A stretch of DNA of 64,000 nt, taken from contig NZ_JALPVJ010000012.1 of the NCBI RefSeq assembly GCF_023544445.1, forward strand, positions 124,001 to 188,000. The letters run 5' to 3'. Of this stretch, positions 17,262 through 25,809 are shown piece after piece. Numbering within the stretch: the first letter of the stretch is position 1; each line of letters begins with the position of its first letter. Under the pieces are notes generated by a model, which saw nothing but the letters and a program-made list of their open reading frames with translations, searched no databases and had not been told where the DNA came from. Origin of the DNA: Actinoplanes sp. M2I2. GTDB taxonomy: Bacteria > Actinomycetota > Actinomycetes > Mycobacteriales > Micromonosporaceae. The translations under genes and the position numbers were made by a program.

Positions 17262-18253
17262 CGCTCCTCCCCCTCCACGCGCGGCGCCAGATAGCGCAGA
17301 TAGACCACCAGCAGCACGACCAGGCCGAGGGCCAGGATCAGCGCCTGGGCCGAGGCCGCGCCGATGTCGAAACGCGCGGTGAGGAAGTTGTAGACCCGGA
17401 CGCTGACCACCTCGGTGCCGGCGCCGCCACCGGTCAGCAGATAGACGTCGTCGAACTTGTTGAACGTCATGATGAAGCGCAGAACCGTCAACAGGGCGAT
17501 CACCGGACCCAGCTGCGGCAGCAGGATGTGCCGGAAGATCTGGGTCGGGGCGGCGCCGTCGACCCGGGCCGCCTCCTCCAGCTCGGCCGGCACGGCCTGC
17601 AGTCGGGCCAGCAGGAACAGGAACGCGAACGGGAAGTACCGCCAGGCCTCGAAGACGATGACCGTGAGCAGGGCCAGCGGGACGTCGAAGTGCCAGCCGA
17701 GCAGCGACACCTCGTACTGCCGCTGGCTGAGGAAGGCGATCGGCTGATCCCAGCCCAGGAACCGGGTGCCCCAGTTGTTGGCCAGACCGAACTGCGGGCT
17801 GAGCAGGATCTCCCAGACGAAGGTCACGGCGACCACCGGAGCCACGTACGGCAGCAGGACCGAAGCCCGTACGAAAGTGCGCCCGAAGAACCGCCCGCGC
17901 AGCGCGAGCGCGGCGATCAGGCCGATCACGATCGAGCCGAGGGTCGCGCCGACGGTGTAGACGATCGTCGTCCACAACGAGGACCAGAAGCCGGGCGAGG
18001 TGAGCACCAGCTCAAGATTCGCCAGCGTGTAGTCCCCGAAGACACCGGCCCGGCGCAGGTTGATCAGCCGGATCCGCTGGAAGGCCAGCATCACCGTCCA
18101 GAGGACCGGCAGCACCACGACCACCACGACCACGATCAGCGTGGGCGACAGATAGGCCAGGCCGGCCCGGTTCTCTCGTTGCCGGCGGGTGAGCACCCGC
18201 CGGGCCCGGGCGGGCGGCTCCGGCGGCGCCTGCCGCGGCTCGGTCGCGACCAT
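17258..18253 (-). CDS. CUT1 sugar ABC permease (MalF type)
   Basis: 331 residues. The ATG at 18253 overlaps the TAA of the binding-protein gene by one base (TAATG), showing translational coupling. After a cytoplasmic basic leader (RARRVLTRRQRENRAG), six membrane helices follow, beginning LAYLSPTLIVVVVVVVLPVLWTVMLAF. The ATPase-docking EAA loop is ELEEAARVDGAAPTQIFRHILLPQ. It pairs with the next gene to form the channel of a carbohydrate importer. Confidence 0.93.
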   Translation of the reverse strand: MVATEPRQAPPEPPARARRVLTRRQRENRAGLAYLSPTLIVVVVVVVLPVLWTVMLAFQRIRLINLRRAGVFGDYTLANLELVLTSPGFWSSLWTTIVYTVGATLGSIVIGLIAALALRGRFFGRTFVRASVLLPYVAPVVAVTFVWEILLSPQFGLANNWGTRFLGWDQPIAFLSQRQYEVSLLGWHFDVPLALLTVIVFEAWRYFPFAFLFLLARLQAVPAELEEAARVDGAAPTQIFRHILLPQLGPVIALLTVLRFIMTFNKFDDVYLLTGGGAGTEVVSVRVYNFLTARFDIGAASAQALILALGLVVLLVVYLRYLAPRVEGEER

Positions 18254-19644
18254 TATTCGAGGGACTTCTGAATGCTACGGACGTCCTCGGCGGCCTGTTC
18301 GGCTGCGCCCGCCGCGTCCTTCTCCCCGCCCGACAGCGCGTTGATCGCCTTGGGCACCGGCAGCTCCGAGAGGGTGGCGCCGACCAGCGCGCCCTGCTTC
18401 TGCGGGAAGCCCCAGCGCTGGAACGTGTCCGGGCTCTTGGCCAGCGCGTCGATCACCTCGGCCGGGTAGACGTCGCCGAGCGGCTGCTTGGTGTCGACGC
18501 CGGCGGGCAGGTCGTTCCAGGCCTTGGTGAACTTCGCCGGATCGGTCGCGTCGCCCTTGCGGACGGGGAACTTGCCCTCGGGGGCGATGCCCAGCCAATC
18601 GGTGTAGCCCTCGTTCATCAGGTAGTTCACGAAGCGCTTGGCCGCGTCGGTGCGCTCGCCGCCGTTGGTGATCGTCCAGCTGGTGATCTCGCCGAACTGC
18701 GCGGGCTTGCCGTCGGGGCCGGCGATGGCGGTGACCACGCCGGTGTTCTTGGCCAGGAACTTCTTGTCGGCCTTGCACTGCGGGCAGGTCGGCAGCGCGT
18801 CGTTGCGGGTCCCGGCGAGCTCGTCGAGCAGGAACGACGACCACACCACCATGGCCGACTTGCCGGAGAAGTACGTGGCCCGGGTGGTGTCGACGTCCTG
18901 CGCCCCGGGCACCGAGTACTTGGTGGTCAGGTCGCCGTAGAGCTGGAAGGTCCGCACGCACTGCGGCGAGTCCAGCGTGATCGTCTTGTTCGCGTCGACC
19001 AGCTCGCAGCCGTTGCCGAGCGCGAGGTTCTCGAACGACTGCTCGGTGAACGCGTCGTTGGACACTGTGGCCAGCGAGATGCCCGCGGTGCCGCCGGTGT
19101 TCAGCTTGGCCGCCGCGTCGAGGATCTTGTCGTACGTGTCGGGGGTGGGCAGACCAGCCTTGGAGAACAGGTCGGTGCGGTAGAAGAGCAGCTGGGCCCA
19201 GCCGTCGGACGGCACCGCGAGCTGCTTGCCGTCCTGCGAGGTGAGCTCGAGGGCCCGGGGCGAGAAGGTGCCGGTGCCGAGCCCGTCGACGACGGCCTTG
19301 GTGGCCTCCGCGTCGACCAGGTCGTTGGTGGCCATCTGGGCGACCGCGGCCAGCGGCAGCGCGCCGACCACGTCGGGCAGGGTGCCGGCGGCCGCGGCCG
19401 ACGTGATCAGGCTGGAGAACTGGTTCTCGTCGGTCGCCACGATCTTCACCTTGATGCCGCTGGCGGCGGTGAACTTGTCGGCGATCGCCTGGGTCGCTTG
19501 CACACGCTCGGTCTGGTTCTCGAGGCTCCAGACGGTGAGCGTCTCCCCGCTCCCGCCGCTGCCCTCGTCGTCGCCGCAGGCCGAGAGGGCGGCGGCGGCC
19601 AGTCCGGCCACCGCCGCCAGGGCGATGCTCCGTGAGATCTTCAT
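18253..19644 (-). CDS. CUT1 sugar-binding lipoprotein
   Basis: 463 residues. Signal peptide with lipobox ALSAC (Cys about 23), then ETLTVWSLENQTERVQA, ADKFTAASGIKVKIVA and SSLITSAAAAGTLPDVV, typical of family 1 extracellular solute-binding proteins. A Cys-x-x-Cys (LPTCPQCKADKKF) around residue 300 may form a disulfide. It heads the operon and presumably delivers an oligosaccharide to the two permeases. Only 44 bp separate it from the ABC-2 permease gene upstream on the same strand, so either a short promoter or readthrough expresses it. No glycosidase is linked, so substrate cannot be guessed. Confidence 0.93.
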   Translation of the reverse strand: MKISRSIALAAVAGLAAAALSACGDDEGSGGSGETLTVWSLENQTERVQATQAIADKFTAASGIKVKIVATDENQFSSLITSAAAAGTLPDVVGALPLAAVAQMATNDLVDAEATKAVVDGLGTGTFSPRALELTSQDGKQLAVPSDGWAQLLFYRTDLFSKAGLPTPDTYDKILDAAAKLNTGGTAGISLATVSNDAFTEQSFENLALGNGCELVDANKTITLDSPQCVRTFQLYGDLTTKYSVPGAQDVDTTRATYFSGKSAMVVWSSFLLDELAGTRNDALPTCPQCKADKKFLAKNTGVVTAIAGPDGKPAQFGEITSWTITNGGERTDAAKRFVNYLMNEGYTDWLGIAPEGKFPVRKGDATDPAKFTKAWNDLPAGVDTKQPLGDVYPAEVIDALAKSPDTFQRWGFPQKQGALVGATLSELPVPKAINALSGGEKDAAGAAEQAAEDVRSIQKSLE

Positions 19645-19688
19645 CCGTTTCCTGCCCGTTACACATCGATGACGGAGAAGATCTCACG

Positions 19689-20696
19689 CTATGACACTCG
19701 GCGGCGTATCCACCAGAGGCAAAATGCGGACAGTAGCCCTGCCGTGACGAGCAGCAAGCCGAACTCGCGCCACTGCAGGGCCCAGAAACGATCGGACGGG
19801 ATGTATTCGATCTCCGAGACCAGACCCTGCTGAGCGAGCCAGGCGTGACACTCGTCCGGGCCGCCCGCACGGCCGCAGGCGGTGGGATCGACCGGACCCG
19901 AGTACTCCCGGCCGTCCGGGCCGACGGTGACGTTGCTCAGCACCCAGGCGCTCCGCTCGGGCGCTGTCAGCTCGATGTGGACCTGGTTGGCTTGGTTGAT
20001 CCAGAGCGACGCGATGCGTTCGGCGTCGAACCCCGTGCTGCTGGTGGCCGGCGCGACCAGGTGCTCGCGGTACCCGTACGGGGCGGCGAGCTGGGACAGC
20101 ACGACGAAGACCAGCGTCAGCGCCATCGCCACCAGCAACCGGCGCGTCAGCATGCCGATCGCCAGGCCGCCCACGAAGGCCAGCAACGCGTACCCCATCG
20201 GGACGACGCCGCGCGCCGAGAAGAGCAGCGGCGTGACGCGGCCGAAGTCGCCGGCCCGGTCGATCGGACCCGCGAACCAGGTCACCACCAGGCTGAGCAG
20301 TCCGGCCGCCAGGATCGCCACCGCGCCGATCCCGGCCAGCTTGACGGCCAGCCACCGGCCCCGCGAGACGGTCTGGTTCCACACCAGCCGGTGCGTGCCC
20401 GACTCGAACTCGCGGGACACCAGCGGCGCCCCCCAGAAGACCCCGATCAGCGCGGGCAGCAGCAGCACAGCAGCCGACCCGACCAGATAGACCGCGAAGT
20501 AGGCGCTGTTGCCGACCTCGGACTTGAAGGCATCCAGGGCCGTCTCACAGGCGCCGGTGCACGCGGCCATACCCGTGTCGCGATAGACGTCGAAAAGGCC
20601 CGGTGCCGAGACGAGCAGGGCCACCGCGATCGCGGCGACGAGGGCGGCGATCACCCAGGCCTGAAGCCTGAACTGCCGCCAGGTCAGCCAGATCAT
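19689..20696 (-). CDS. ABC-2-type permease of a GntR-controlled exporter
   Basis: 335 residues starting MIWLTWRQFRLQAWVIAALVAAIAVALL. About six membrane helices are visible with a large external loop between the first two and another near the end containing paired Cys (ACGRAGGPDECHAWL). The ATG at 20696 overlaps the ATPase stop in an ATGA. Such permeases pair with an ATPase to export peptides, lipids or antibiotics, or to sense envelope stress. It is the third gene of GntR-ATPase-permease. Confidence 0.85.
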   Translation of the reverse strand: MIWLTWRQFRLQAWVIAALVAAIAVALLVSAPGLFDVYRDTGMAACTGACETALDAFKSEVGNSAYFAVYLVGSAAVLLLPALIGVFWGAPLVSREFESGTHRLVWNQTVSRGRWLAVKLAGIGAVAILAAGLLSLVVTWFAGPIDRAGDFGRVTPLLFSARGVVPMGYALLAFVGGLAIGMLTRRLLVAMALTLVFVVLSQLAAPYGYREHLVAPATSSTGFDAERIASLWINQANQVHIELTAPERSAWVLSNVTVGPDGREYSGPVDPTACGRAGGPDECHAWLAQQGLVSEIEYIPSDRFWALQWREFGLLLVTAGLLSAFCLWWIRRRVS

Positions 20697-21571
20697 CGCT
20701 TCTCCAGTACGCGGTCACGGCCGGACGAGCCGGCCTCGGACATGTAGGCGAGCACCAGGTCTTCCAGGTCCAGACCGTCGACCGACCACGACGGGTCCTC
20801 GATCGGCGCGCTGCTCCGCACGACCAGCGTGGACTGCACGTCGGTGTGGCTGGCCGCGACCACGTGCCGGCCGGGCCCGATCGTGTCCGGGTCGCGGCGG
20901 GCGCCACTGAGCCGGTGATGGGTGCCGAGCAACTCCTCGACCTCGCCGGTGACCCGGACCCGCGAGGCGACCAGGACGATCAGGTAGTCGCAGACGCGTT
21001 CGAGGTCGGCGACCAGATGCGAGGACATGACCACACTGGTCCCGTTCTCGGCCGCGTACGCCATCAGGCCCTGCAGGAACTCGCGGCGCGCCAGCGGGTC
21101 GAGGGCGGCCACCGGCTCGTCGAGCAGCAGCAGCTCGGGTCGCTTGGCGATGGCCAGCGTCAGGGCGAGCTGGGCCCGCTGGCCGCCGGAGAGCTTGCCG
21201 GCCCGCTGCCGCGGGTCGAGTCCCAGCTCGGCGATGCGCCCGTCGGCCAGCGACGCGTCCCAGCGGGGGTTGAGGTGGGCGCCGAGCCGCAGATGCTCGG
21301 CGACCGTCAGGCCGGCGTAGACGGGCGTGTCCTGCGCGACGAAGCCGACGCGCGGCGACCCGCTCTGCGGCGGCGCCCCGAGCACCGAGATGTGGCCGGC
21401 GGTCGGGCTGAGCAGGCCGCAGATCAGCTGCAGCAACGTGGACTTGCCGGCCCCGTTCGGGCCGACCAGGCCGACGACGTGGCCGGCCGGGATGTCGAGG
21501 GTGCAGTCGGTCAGCGCGGTGCGCCGGCCGTAGTTCTTGGTGAGGCCTTCGATGGTGACGACGTCACTCAT
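20693..21571 (-). CDS. ABC transporter ATP-binding protein (ABC-2 type)
   Basis: 292 residues from ATG 21571, which overlaps the GntR stop as ATGA. Walker A GPNGAGKST, Q-loop in GFVAQDTPVYAG, signature LSGGQRAQL, Walker B LLLLDEPVAALDP and the switch His in VVMSSHL are all present. After about residue 220 a C-terminal extension (RRDPDTIGPGRHVVAASHTDVQSTLVV, written here only as the region near residues 222-290) resembles the tail of CcmA-like exporters. It energises the permease encoded immediately downstream. Confidence 0.93.
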   Translation of the reverse strand: MSDVVTIEGLTKNYGRRTALTDCTLDIPAGHVVGLVGPNGAGKSTLLQLICGLLSPTAGHISVLGAPPQSGSPRVGFVAQDTPVYAGLTVAEHLRLGAHLNPRWDASLADGRIAELGLDPRQRAGKLSGGQRAQLALTLAIAKRPELLLLDEPVAALDPLARREFLQGLMAYAAENGTSVVMSSHLVADLERVCDYLIVLVASRVRVTGEVEELLGTHHRLSGARRDPDTIGPGRHVVAASHTDVQSTLVVRSSAPIEDPSWSVDGLDLEDLVLAYMSEAGSSGRDRVLEKR

Positions 21572-21975
21572 CCCCTTCGCCCCGCTCTCTCTTCCGAAAA
21601 ATCGCGAAACGTGCTGAGAAGAAGGGCCTCGACATCCTCGTCGTCGAGGCCGGCCTTGCGGGCCCGCTCGAACCACTCGGTGAGCTCCTGGCGCAGCGGC
21701 TCGTGCGCGGCGCGGCTGTCGTCGTCGCCACCCAGGGTGCTGGTGACGAAGGTGCCGATCCCGGGGCGGGGCTGCACGAGCCCCTCGTACTCCAGCTCGC
21801 GGTAGGCCTTCAGAACCGTGTTCGGGTTGATCGCCACCTTGGCGACCACGTCCTTGACCGTGGGCAGCCGGTCGCCCTCCTTGAGCAGCCCCAGCCGCAT
21901 GGCGTGCCGCACCTGCTGCACCAGCTGCAGGTAAGGCGACACCCCCGACCGGGAGTCCAGATGGAACTCGATCAT
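21568..21975 (-). CDS. GntR-family regulator, YtrA type
   Basis: 135 residues from ATG 21975 (MIEFHLDSRSGVSPYLQLVQQ); a TTG 18 bases upstream is a possible longer start. The winged helix is LLKEGDRLPTVKDVVAKVAINPNTVLKAYRELEYEGLV with GIGTFVTS as the wing. The short effector-less tail (about 50 residues) is the mark of the YtrA subgroup, which usually repress their own operon containing an ABC transporter, as here. No ligand-binding domain is present. Confidence 0.9.
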   Translation of the reverse strand: MIEFHLDSRSGVSPYLQLVQQVRHAMRLGLLKEGDRLPTVKDVVAKVAINPNTVLKAYRELEYEGLVQPRPGIGTFVTSTLGGDDDSRAAHEPLRQELTEWFERARKAGLDDEDVEALLLSTFRDFSEERAGRRG

Positions 21976-21993
21976 GCGCGTACCGCCATTCAA

Positions 21994-22005
21994 CTAGTGT
22001 CCTAG
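21994..22005. promoter_or_regulatory. Candidate GntR operator (CTAG-N4-CTAG)
   Basis: CTAGTGTCCTAG lies 19-30 bp upstream of the GntR start. CTAG is rare in high-GC actinobacterial DNA and two copies 8 bp apart are unlikely by chance. YtrA-type repressors usually bind immediately before their own gene. The centre is not perfectly symmetric. Confidence 0.4.
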
Positions 22006-22095
22006 CACAATAGCGTTGCACCACTCCGGACAGTCAACCCCTCGACCGGTCGAATATGGATCGACGGCGAGCGCGGGAGCGGTCATCATCGGCCG

Positions 22096-23202
22096 GTGAC
22101 CGAACGATTTCCGGAAGTGCGGGCCGCCTTCGACACGAACCTGGCGAGCGGCGAGGACCTGGGCGCGTCTTTCTGCGTGACCGTGGAGGGCGAGACGGTC
22201 GTGGACCTCTGGGGCGGATTCGCCGACGAAGCCCGGACCCGGCCCTGGCGCCAGGACACGGTGGTCGGGGTGTACTCGACCACCAAGACCATGACCGCCC
22301 TGACCGCGTTGCTGGTCGCCGACCGCGGTGACCTCGACTTCCAGGCGCCGGTCGCCCGCTACTGGCCGGAATTCGCCGCCGCCGGCAAGGCGGACGTCAC
22401 GGTCGCGCACCTGATGAGTCACTCGGCCGGGCTGTGCGGCTGGCGCGAGCCGATCACCCGGCACGACCTGTACGACTGGGAGAAGGCGACCGCGCTCCTG
22501 GCCGCCCAGGAACCGTTCTGGAAACCCGGGACGGCGTCCGGCTATCACGCGATGACCCAGGGATACCTCGTCGGCGAGGTGATCCGGCGGATCACCGGGC
22601 GGTCGATCGGCACGGTGTTCCGCGAGGAGATCGCCGTACCGCTGGGCGCGGACTTCCACATCGGCCTCCCCGCGTCCGAGGATCACCGGGTCGCCGACCT
22701 CGTCGCCCCGGCCGGTGAGGCGCCGATGGGCGGCGCCGGCAGCAGCGAGCTGCAGATCAACGTGGCGACCAACCCCGCTCTGGACGTTCAGGTCACCGGG
22801 ACCAGGCAGTGGCGGGGCGCGGAGATCCCGGCGGCCGGTGGCATCGGCAACGCGCGGGCCGTGGCCGGCGTCCACGCCGTCCTGGCCAACGAAGGCACGG
22901 TGGGCGGACGGCGGTTCCTGTCCGCGGCGGGCTGCCGGAAAGCGCTGGAACCGCAGGTCGAGGGGGTCGATCTGATCCTGGGGGTGCCGATGCGGTTCGG
23001 GCTGGGCTTCGCGTTGAACACCGGCTTCCTGCCCCACCCGAACACGCTGTTCTGGGGCGGCTACGGCGGCTCGCTGGCCGTCATCGACCTGGACGCGCGT
23101 ACCTCCATCGCCTACGCGATGAACAAGATGTCCGGTACGACGACGGGTGACTTCCGGGCGTTCGGTCTGGCCACGGCGTTCTGGGAGGCCTCGCCGGGCT
23201 GA
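22096..23202 (+). CDS. Serine hydrolase of the beta-lactamase/EstB family
   Basis: 368 residues from GTG 22096. The class C beta-lactamase-like fold is shown by the Ser-x-x-Lys motif STTK (about residue 64), followed by LTALLVADRGDLDFQAPVARYWPEF, HLMSHSAGLCGW and the Tyr motif region SGYHAMTQGYLVGEVIRR. The C-terminal FWGGYGGS and AYAMNKM are also typical. There is no signal peptide, so it is probably a cytoplasmic esterase or peptidase rather than a secreted beta-lactamase. It is divergent from the GntR operon. Confidence 0.88.
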   Translation: MTERFPEVRAAFDTNLASGEDLGASFCVTVEGETVVDLWGGFADEARTRPWRQDTVVGVYSTTKTMTALTALLVADRGDLDFQAPVARYWPEFAAAGKADVTVAHLMSHSAGLCGWREPITRHDLYDWEKATALLAAQEPFWKPGTASGYHAMTQGYLVGEVIRRITGRSIGTVFREEIAVPLGADFHIGLPASEDHRVADLVAPAGEAPMGGAGSSELQINVATNPALDVQVTGTRQWRGAEIPAAGGIGNARAVAGVHAVLANEGTVGGRRFLSAAGCRKALEPQVEGVDLILGVPMRFGLGFALNTGFLPHPNTLFWGGYGGSLAVIDLDARTSIAYAMNKMSGTTTGDFRAFGLATAFWEASPG

Positions 23203-23211
23203 CGTGGTGTG

Positions 23212-23934
23212 TCAGGGCGCCGCGGCCGGCTTGCGGGCGAGGAGGAGCTCGAAGCGGGGGCCGCCGTCGAGGACGCGGGCGGCGACGGGCAGCGGGGCCG
23301 AGCGTACGGTGAAGCCGGCCGCGGTCAGGTCGGCCCGCAGCGCCGGGATCGGGCTGGTCCGGTAGTACATGACGAACGGCGGGCGCCACACCGCGTTGCG
23401 GACCCGCATGACCACGTCGAAGCCCAGCGTCACCCAGTGCGCCGGCGAGGTCAGCGGCGGCGGCACGCCGACGACCAGCGCGAAGAGCCCGCCGGGACGC
23501 AGCGCCCGGCGGATGCCGTCGAAGAGCGCGGGCCGCTCGGCCGGCAGGAAGTGCCCGAGCGCGCCGAAGGACACCGCGAGGTCGAACCCGTCGGCGAAGG
23601 GCAGCGCCCGGGCGTCGGCCCGCACCAGCGTGGCGCCCGGGTGGGCCGCCCGGGCCTGCGCGAGCATGCCGGCGCTGAAGTCCACGCCCGTGCGGCGGCC
23701 CTCGCACAACGGCTCGAGCACCGTCAGACCGGCGCCGGTGCCGCAGCAGACGTCGAGGCCGGCCTCGAACGGGCCGAGCCCGGACAACGCCTCGACGGTG
23801 GCGTCGAGCACGCTCGCCGGCGTCCGGAAGGGGGTGTGGTCGAACTTGGGGGCCAGCAGGTCGTAGCCGCGCTCGACCGACGACAGCGCCTGCACGGTCA
23901 GCTCACGCAGCGACGGACCCCGGGGCGAGAACAC
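23212..23934 (-). CDS. Class I SAM-dependent methyltransferase
   Basis: 240 residues. SAM-binding motif I is LDVCCGTGAGL (about residues 80-90), motif II region VDFSAGMLAQARA and VRADARALPFADGFDLAVSFGALGHF, with ALRPGGLFALVVG as motif III. The family position is close to UbiE/Methyltransf_11 proteins. The N-terminal YDLLAPKFDHTPFRTP and the C-terminal region after residue 180 would bind the methyl acceptor, which cannot be named. It is convergent with the serine hydrolase 9 bp away. Confidence 0.85.
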   Translation of the reverse strand: MFSPRGPSLRELTVQALSSVERGYDLLAPKFDHTPFRTPASVLDATVEALSGLGPFEAGLDVCCGTGAGLTVLEPLCEGRRTGVDFSAGMLAQARAAHPGATLVRADARALPFADGFDLAVSFGALGHFLPAERPALFDGIRRALRPGGLFALVVGVPPPLTSPAHWVTLGFDVVMRVRNAVWRPPFVMYYRTSPIPALRADLTAAGFTVRSAPLPVAARVLDGGPRFELLLARKPAAAP

Positions 23935-23979
23935 CGGCCGAGCGTACCGGCCGGGCGCGGTCCGGGCGACAATGCCGGG

Positions 23980-24334
23980 ATGTCACTGAGCAGCAGGCCG
24001 GCCACGCGCGACGACGTGGAAGTGTTGCGGGACCTGATCGACCGGGCGATCGCCGAGTTGTCGAAGGAGTTCCTGACCGACGAGCAGATCCGCAGCAGCG
24101 CGCGCCATGTACACCCATCCGGCCTTCGTGCGGCGCGGGGTGGGCCGGATGATCCTCGGGCTGTGCGAGCGCGCGGCCGCGGCCGCCGGGTACACGCGGC
24201 TGGAGCTGATGGCGACCCTGGCGGGCGAGCCGCTGTACCGCAGTTACGGCTTCGTCGAAGTGGAACGGATCGAGGACGCCCGTGGGGGCGCCCCCGTCCC
24301 GATCGTGCGGATGGGCAAGAGCCTCACCAGTTGA
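23980..24334 (+). pseudogene. GNAT acetyltransferase with central deletion
   Basis: The N-terminal piece (from ATG 23980: MSLSSRPATRDDVEVLRDLI to FLTDEQIRSS) and the C-terminal piece (from about 24107: MYTHPAFVRRGVGRMILGLC to IVRMGKSLTS) clearly belong to one GNAT enzyme, but they meet in different frames. The roughly 60-70 residues between (the central sheet) are missing. The acetyl-CoA loop RRGVGR and the YRSYGF motif remain in the second piece. The gene therefore suffered an out-of-frame internal deletion near 24100. Its end overlaps the stop of the aldehyde dehydrogenase gene (24324). Confidence 0.8.
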
Positions 24335-25751
24335 CGGCGATGTACTTCGACTCGAGGTACTCGAGCAGGCCCTCGTGGCCGCCCTCGCGTCCGATGCCGC
24401 TCTGCTTGACCCCGCCGAAGGGCGCCGCCGGGTCGCTGACCAGGCCACGGTTGAGGCCGACCATGCCGGCCTCGATCGCCTCGCTGACCCGCAGGCCGCG
24501 GGACAGGTCGCTCGTGTAGACGTACGCCACCAGGCCGTACTCGGTGTCGTTGGCCAGCCGCACGGCCTCGTCCTCGCCGGTGAACGTGACGATCGGCGCG
24601 ACCGGGCCGAAGATCTCCTCGCGCAGGATGGCCGCGTCGGACGCGACACCGGTGAGCACGGTCGGCGGGTAGTAGAAGCCGGCACCGGCGGGGCGGGCGC
24701 CACCGGTCTCGGCCTTGGCCCCGTCCTCCAGCGCCGCCCGGACCAGGGAGTCGACCTTGGCCACGGTGTCCTCGTTGACCAGCGGGCCGACCTGCGTCGA
24801 CTCCTCGGTGCCGGGACCCACCCGCAGCTGCGACATGCGCGCGGCCAGCCGCTGGGAGAAGTCGGCGGCGATCGACGACTCGACGTAGAACCGGTTGGCC
24901 GCGGTGCAGGCCTCGCCGCCGTTGCGCATCTTGGCGATCATCGCGCCCTCGATGGCCGCGTCGAGGTCGGCGTCGGCGAAGACCAGGAACGGCGCGTTGC
25001 CGCCCAGCTCCATCGACGTGTTCACCACGCCCTCGGCCGCCTGCGCGAGCAGCAGGCGGCCGACCTCGGTCGACCCGGTGAAGGACAGCTTGCGGACGCG
25101 GGCGTCCCGGAGCATCCGGCCGACGACCTTGCCCGAGCTGCGCGACGGCAGCACGTTGACCACGCCGGCGGGTACGCCCGCCTCGGCCAGGATCGCGGCC
25201 ATGGCCAGCGCCGTGAGCGGGGTGTCGCTGGCCGGCTTGAGCACGACCGTGCAGCCGGCCGCGAGCGCCGGACCGATCTTGCGGGTGGCCATCGCGGCCG
25301 GGAAGTTCCACGGCGTGACCAGCACGCAGACGCCGACCGGCTGGCGGGTGACCAGGATGCGGTTGGCCCCGGACGGGGCGGTCGCGAACTCGCCCGCCCC
25401 GCGGACGGCCTCCTCGGCGAACCAGCGGAAGAACTCGGCCGCGTACGTCACCTCGCCCTTGGCGTCGACCAGGGCCTTGCCGTTCTCCAGGCTGATCAGC
25501 TTGGCGAGCTCGTCGGCCCGCTCGGTCATCAGCTCCCAGGCCCGGCGCAGGGCCTCACCACGCACCCGCGGCGGGGTGGCCGCCCAGGCCGGCCCGGCCG
25601 CCGCGGCCGCGTCGACCGCGGCGATCGCGTCGCTCTCGCCGCCGTCGGCCACCGAGGCGAGCACGTCGCCGGTGGCCGGGTCCAGAACGTCGAAACGGTT
25701 CCCGGACGATGCGGGGACCCACTTGCCGCCGATGAAGAGTTCAGTTTCCAC
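24324..25751 (-). CDS. NAD(P)-dependent aldehyde (succinate-semialdehyde) dehydrogenase
   Basis: 475 residues from GTG 25751 (VETELFIGGKW); an ATG at 25787 would add 12 residues. Hallmarks: TPWNFPAAMATRKIGPALAAG (cofactor and catalytic Asn), VLKPASDTPLTAL, FTGSTEVGR, the Glu motif MELGGNAPFLVF and the catalytic Cys in NGGEACTAANR. EEIFGPVAPI follows. The GabD-like ending SGIGREGGHEGLLEYLESKYIAVNW suggests a succinate-semialdehyde type enzyme that feeds the TCA cycle. The divergent POT gene begins about 60 bp away, so the two promoters are squeezed together. Confidence 0.92.
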   Translation of the reverse strand: METELFIGGKWVPASSGNRFDVLDPATGDVLASVADGGESDAIAAVDAAAAAGPAWAATPPRVRGEALRRAWELMTERADELAKLISLENGKALVDAKGEVTYAAEFFRWFAEEAVRGAGEFATAPSGANRILVTRQPVGVCVLVTPWNFPAAMATRKIGPALAAGCTVVLKPASDTPLTALAMAAILAEAGVPAGVVNVLPSRSSGKVVGRMLRDARVRKLSFTGSTEVGRLLLAQAAEGVVNTSMELGGNAPFLVFADADLDAAIEGAMIAKMRNGGEACTAANRFYVESSIAADFSQRLAARMSQLRVGPGTEESTQVGPLVNEDTVAKVDSLVRAALEDGAKAETGGARPAGAGFYYPPTVLTGVASDAAILREEIFGPVAPIVTFTGEDEAVRLANDTEYGLVAYVYTSDLSRGLRVSEAIEAGMVGLNRGLVSDPAAPFGGVKQSGIGREGGHEGLLEYLESKYIAVNW

Positions 25752-25809
25752 GTCCCCAGCATGGTCCACGTCGCTTTTCACCGCCATGGTTGTGGGTACG
25801 CCGGGCCGC

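Noticed and set aside
23209..24519. Single 436-codon plus-strand frame covering both the methyltransferase and GNAT regions
   Set aside because: It is antisense to a conserved methyltransferase; only its short central part from 23980 is a real coding remnant (GNAT start).
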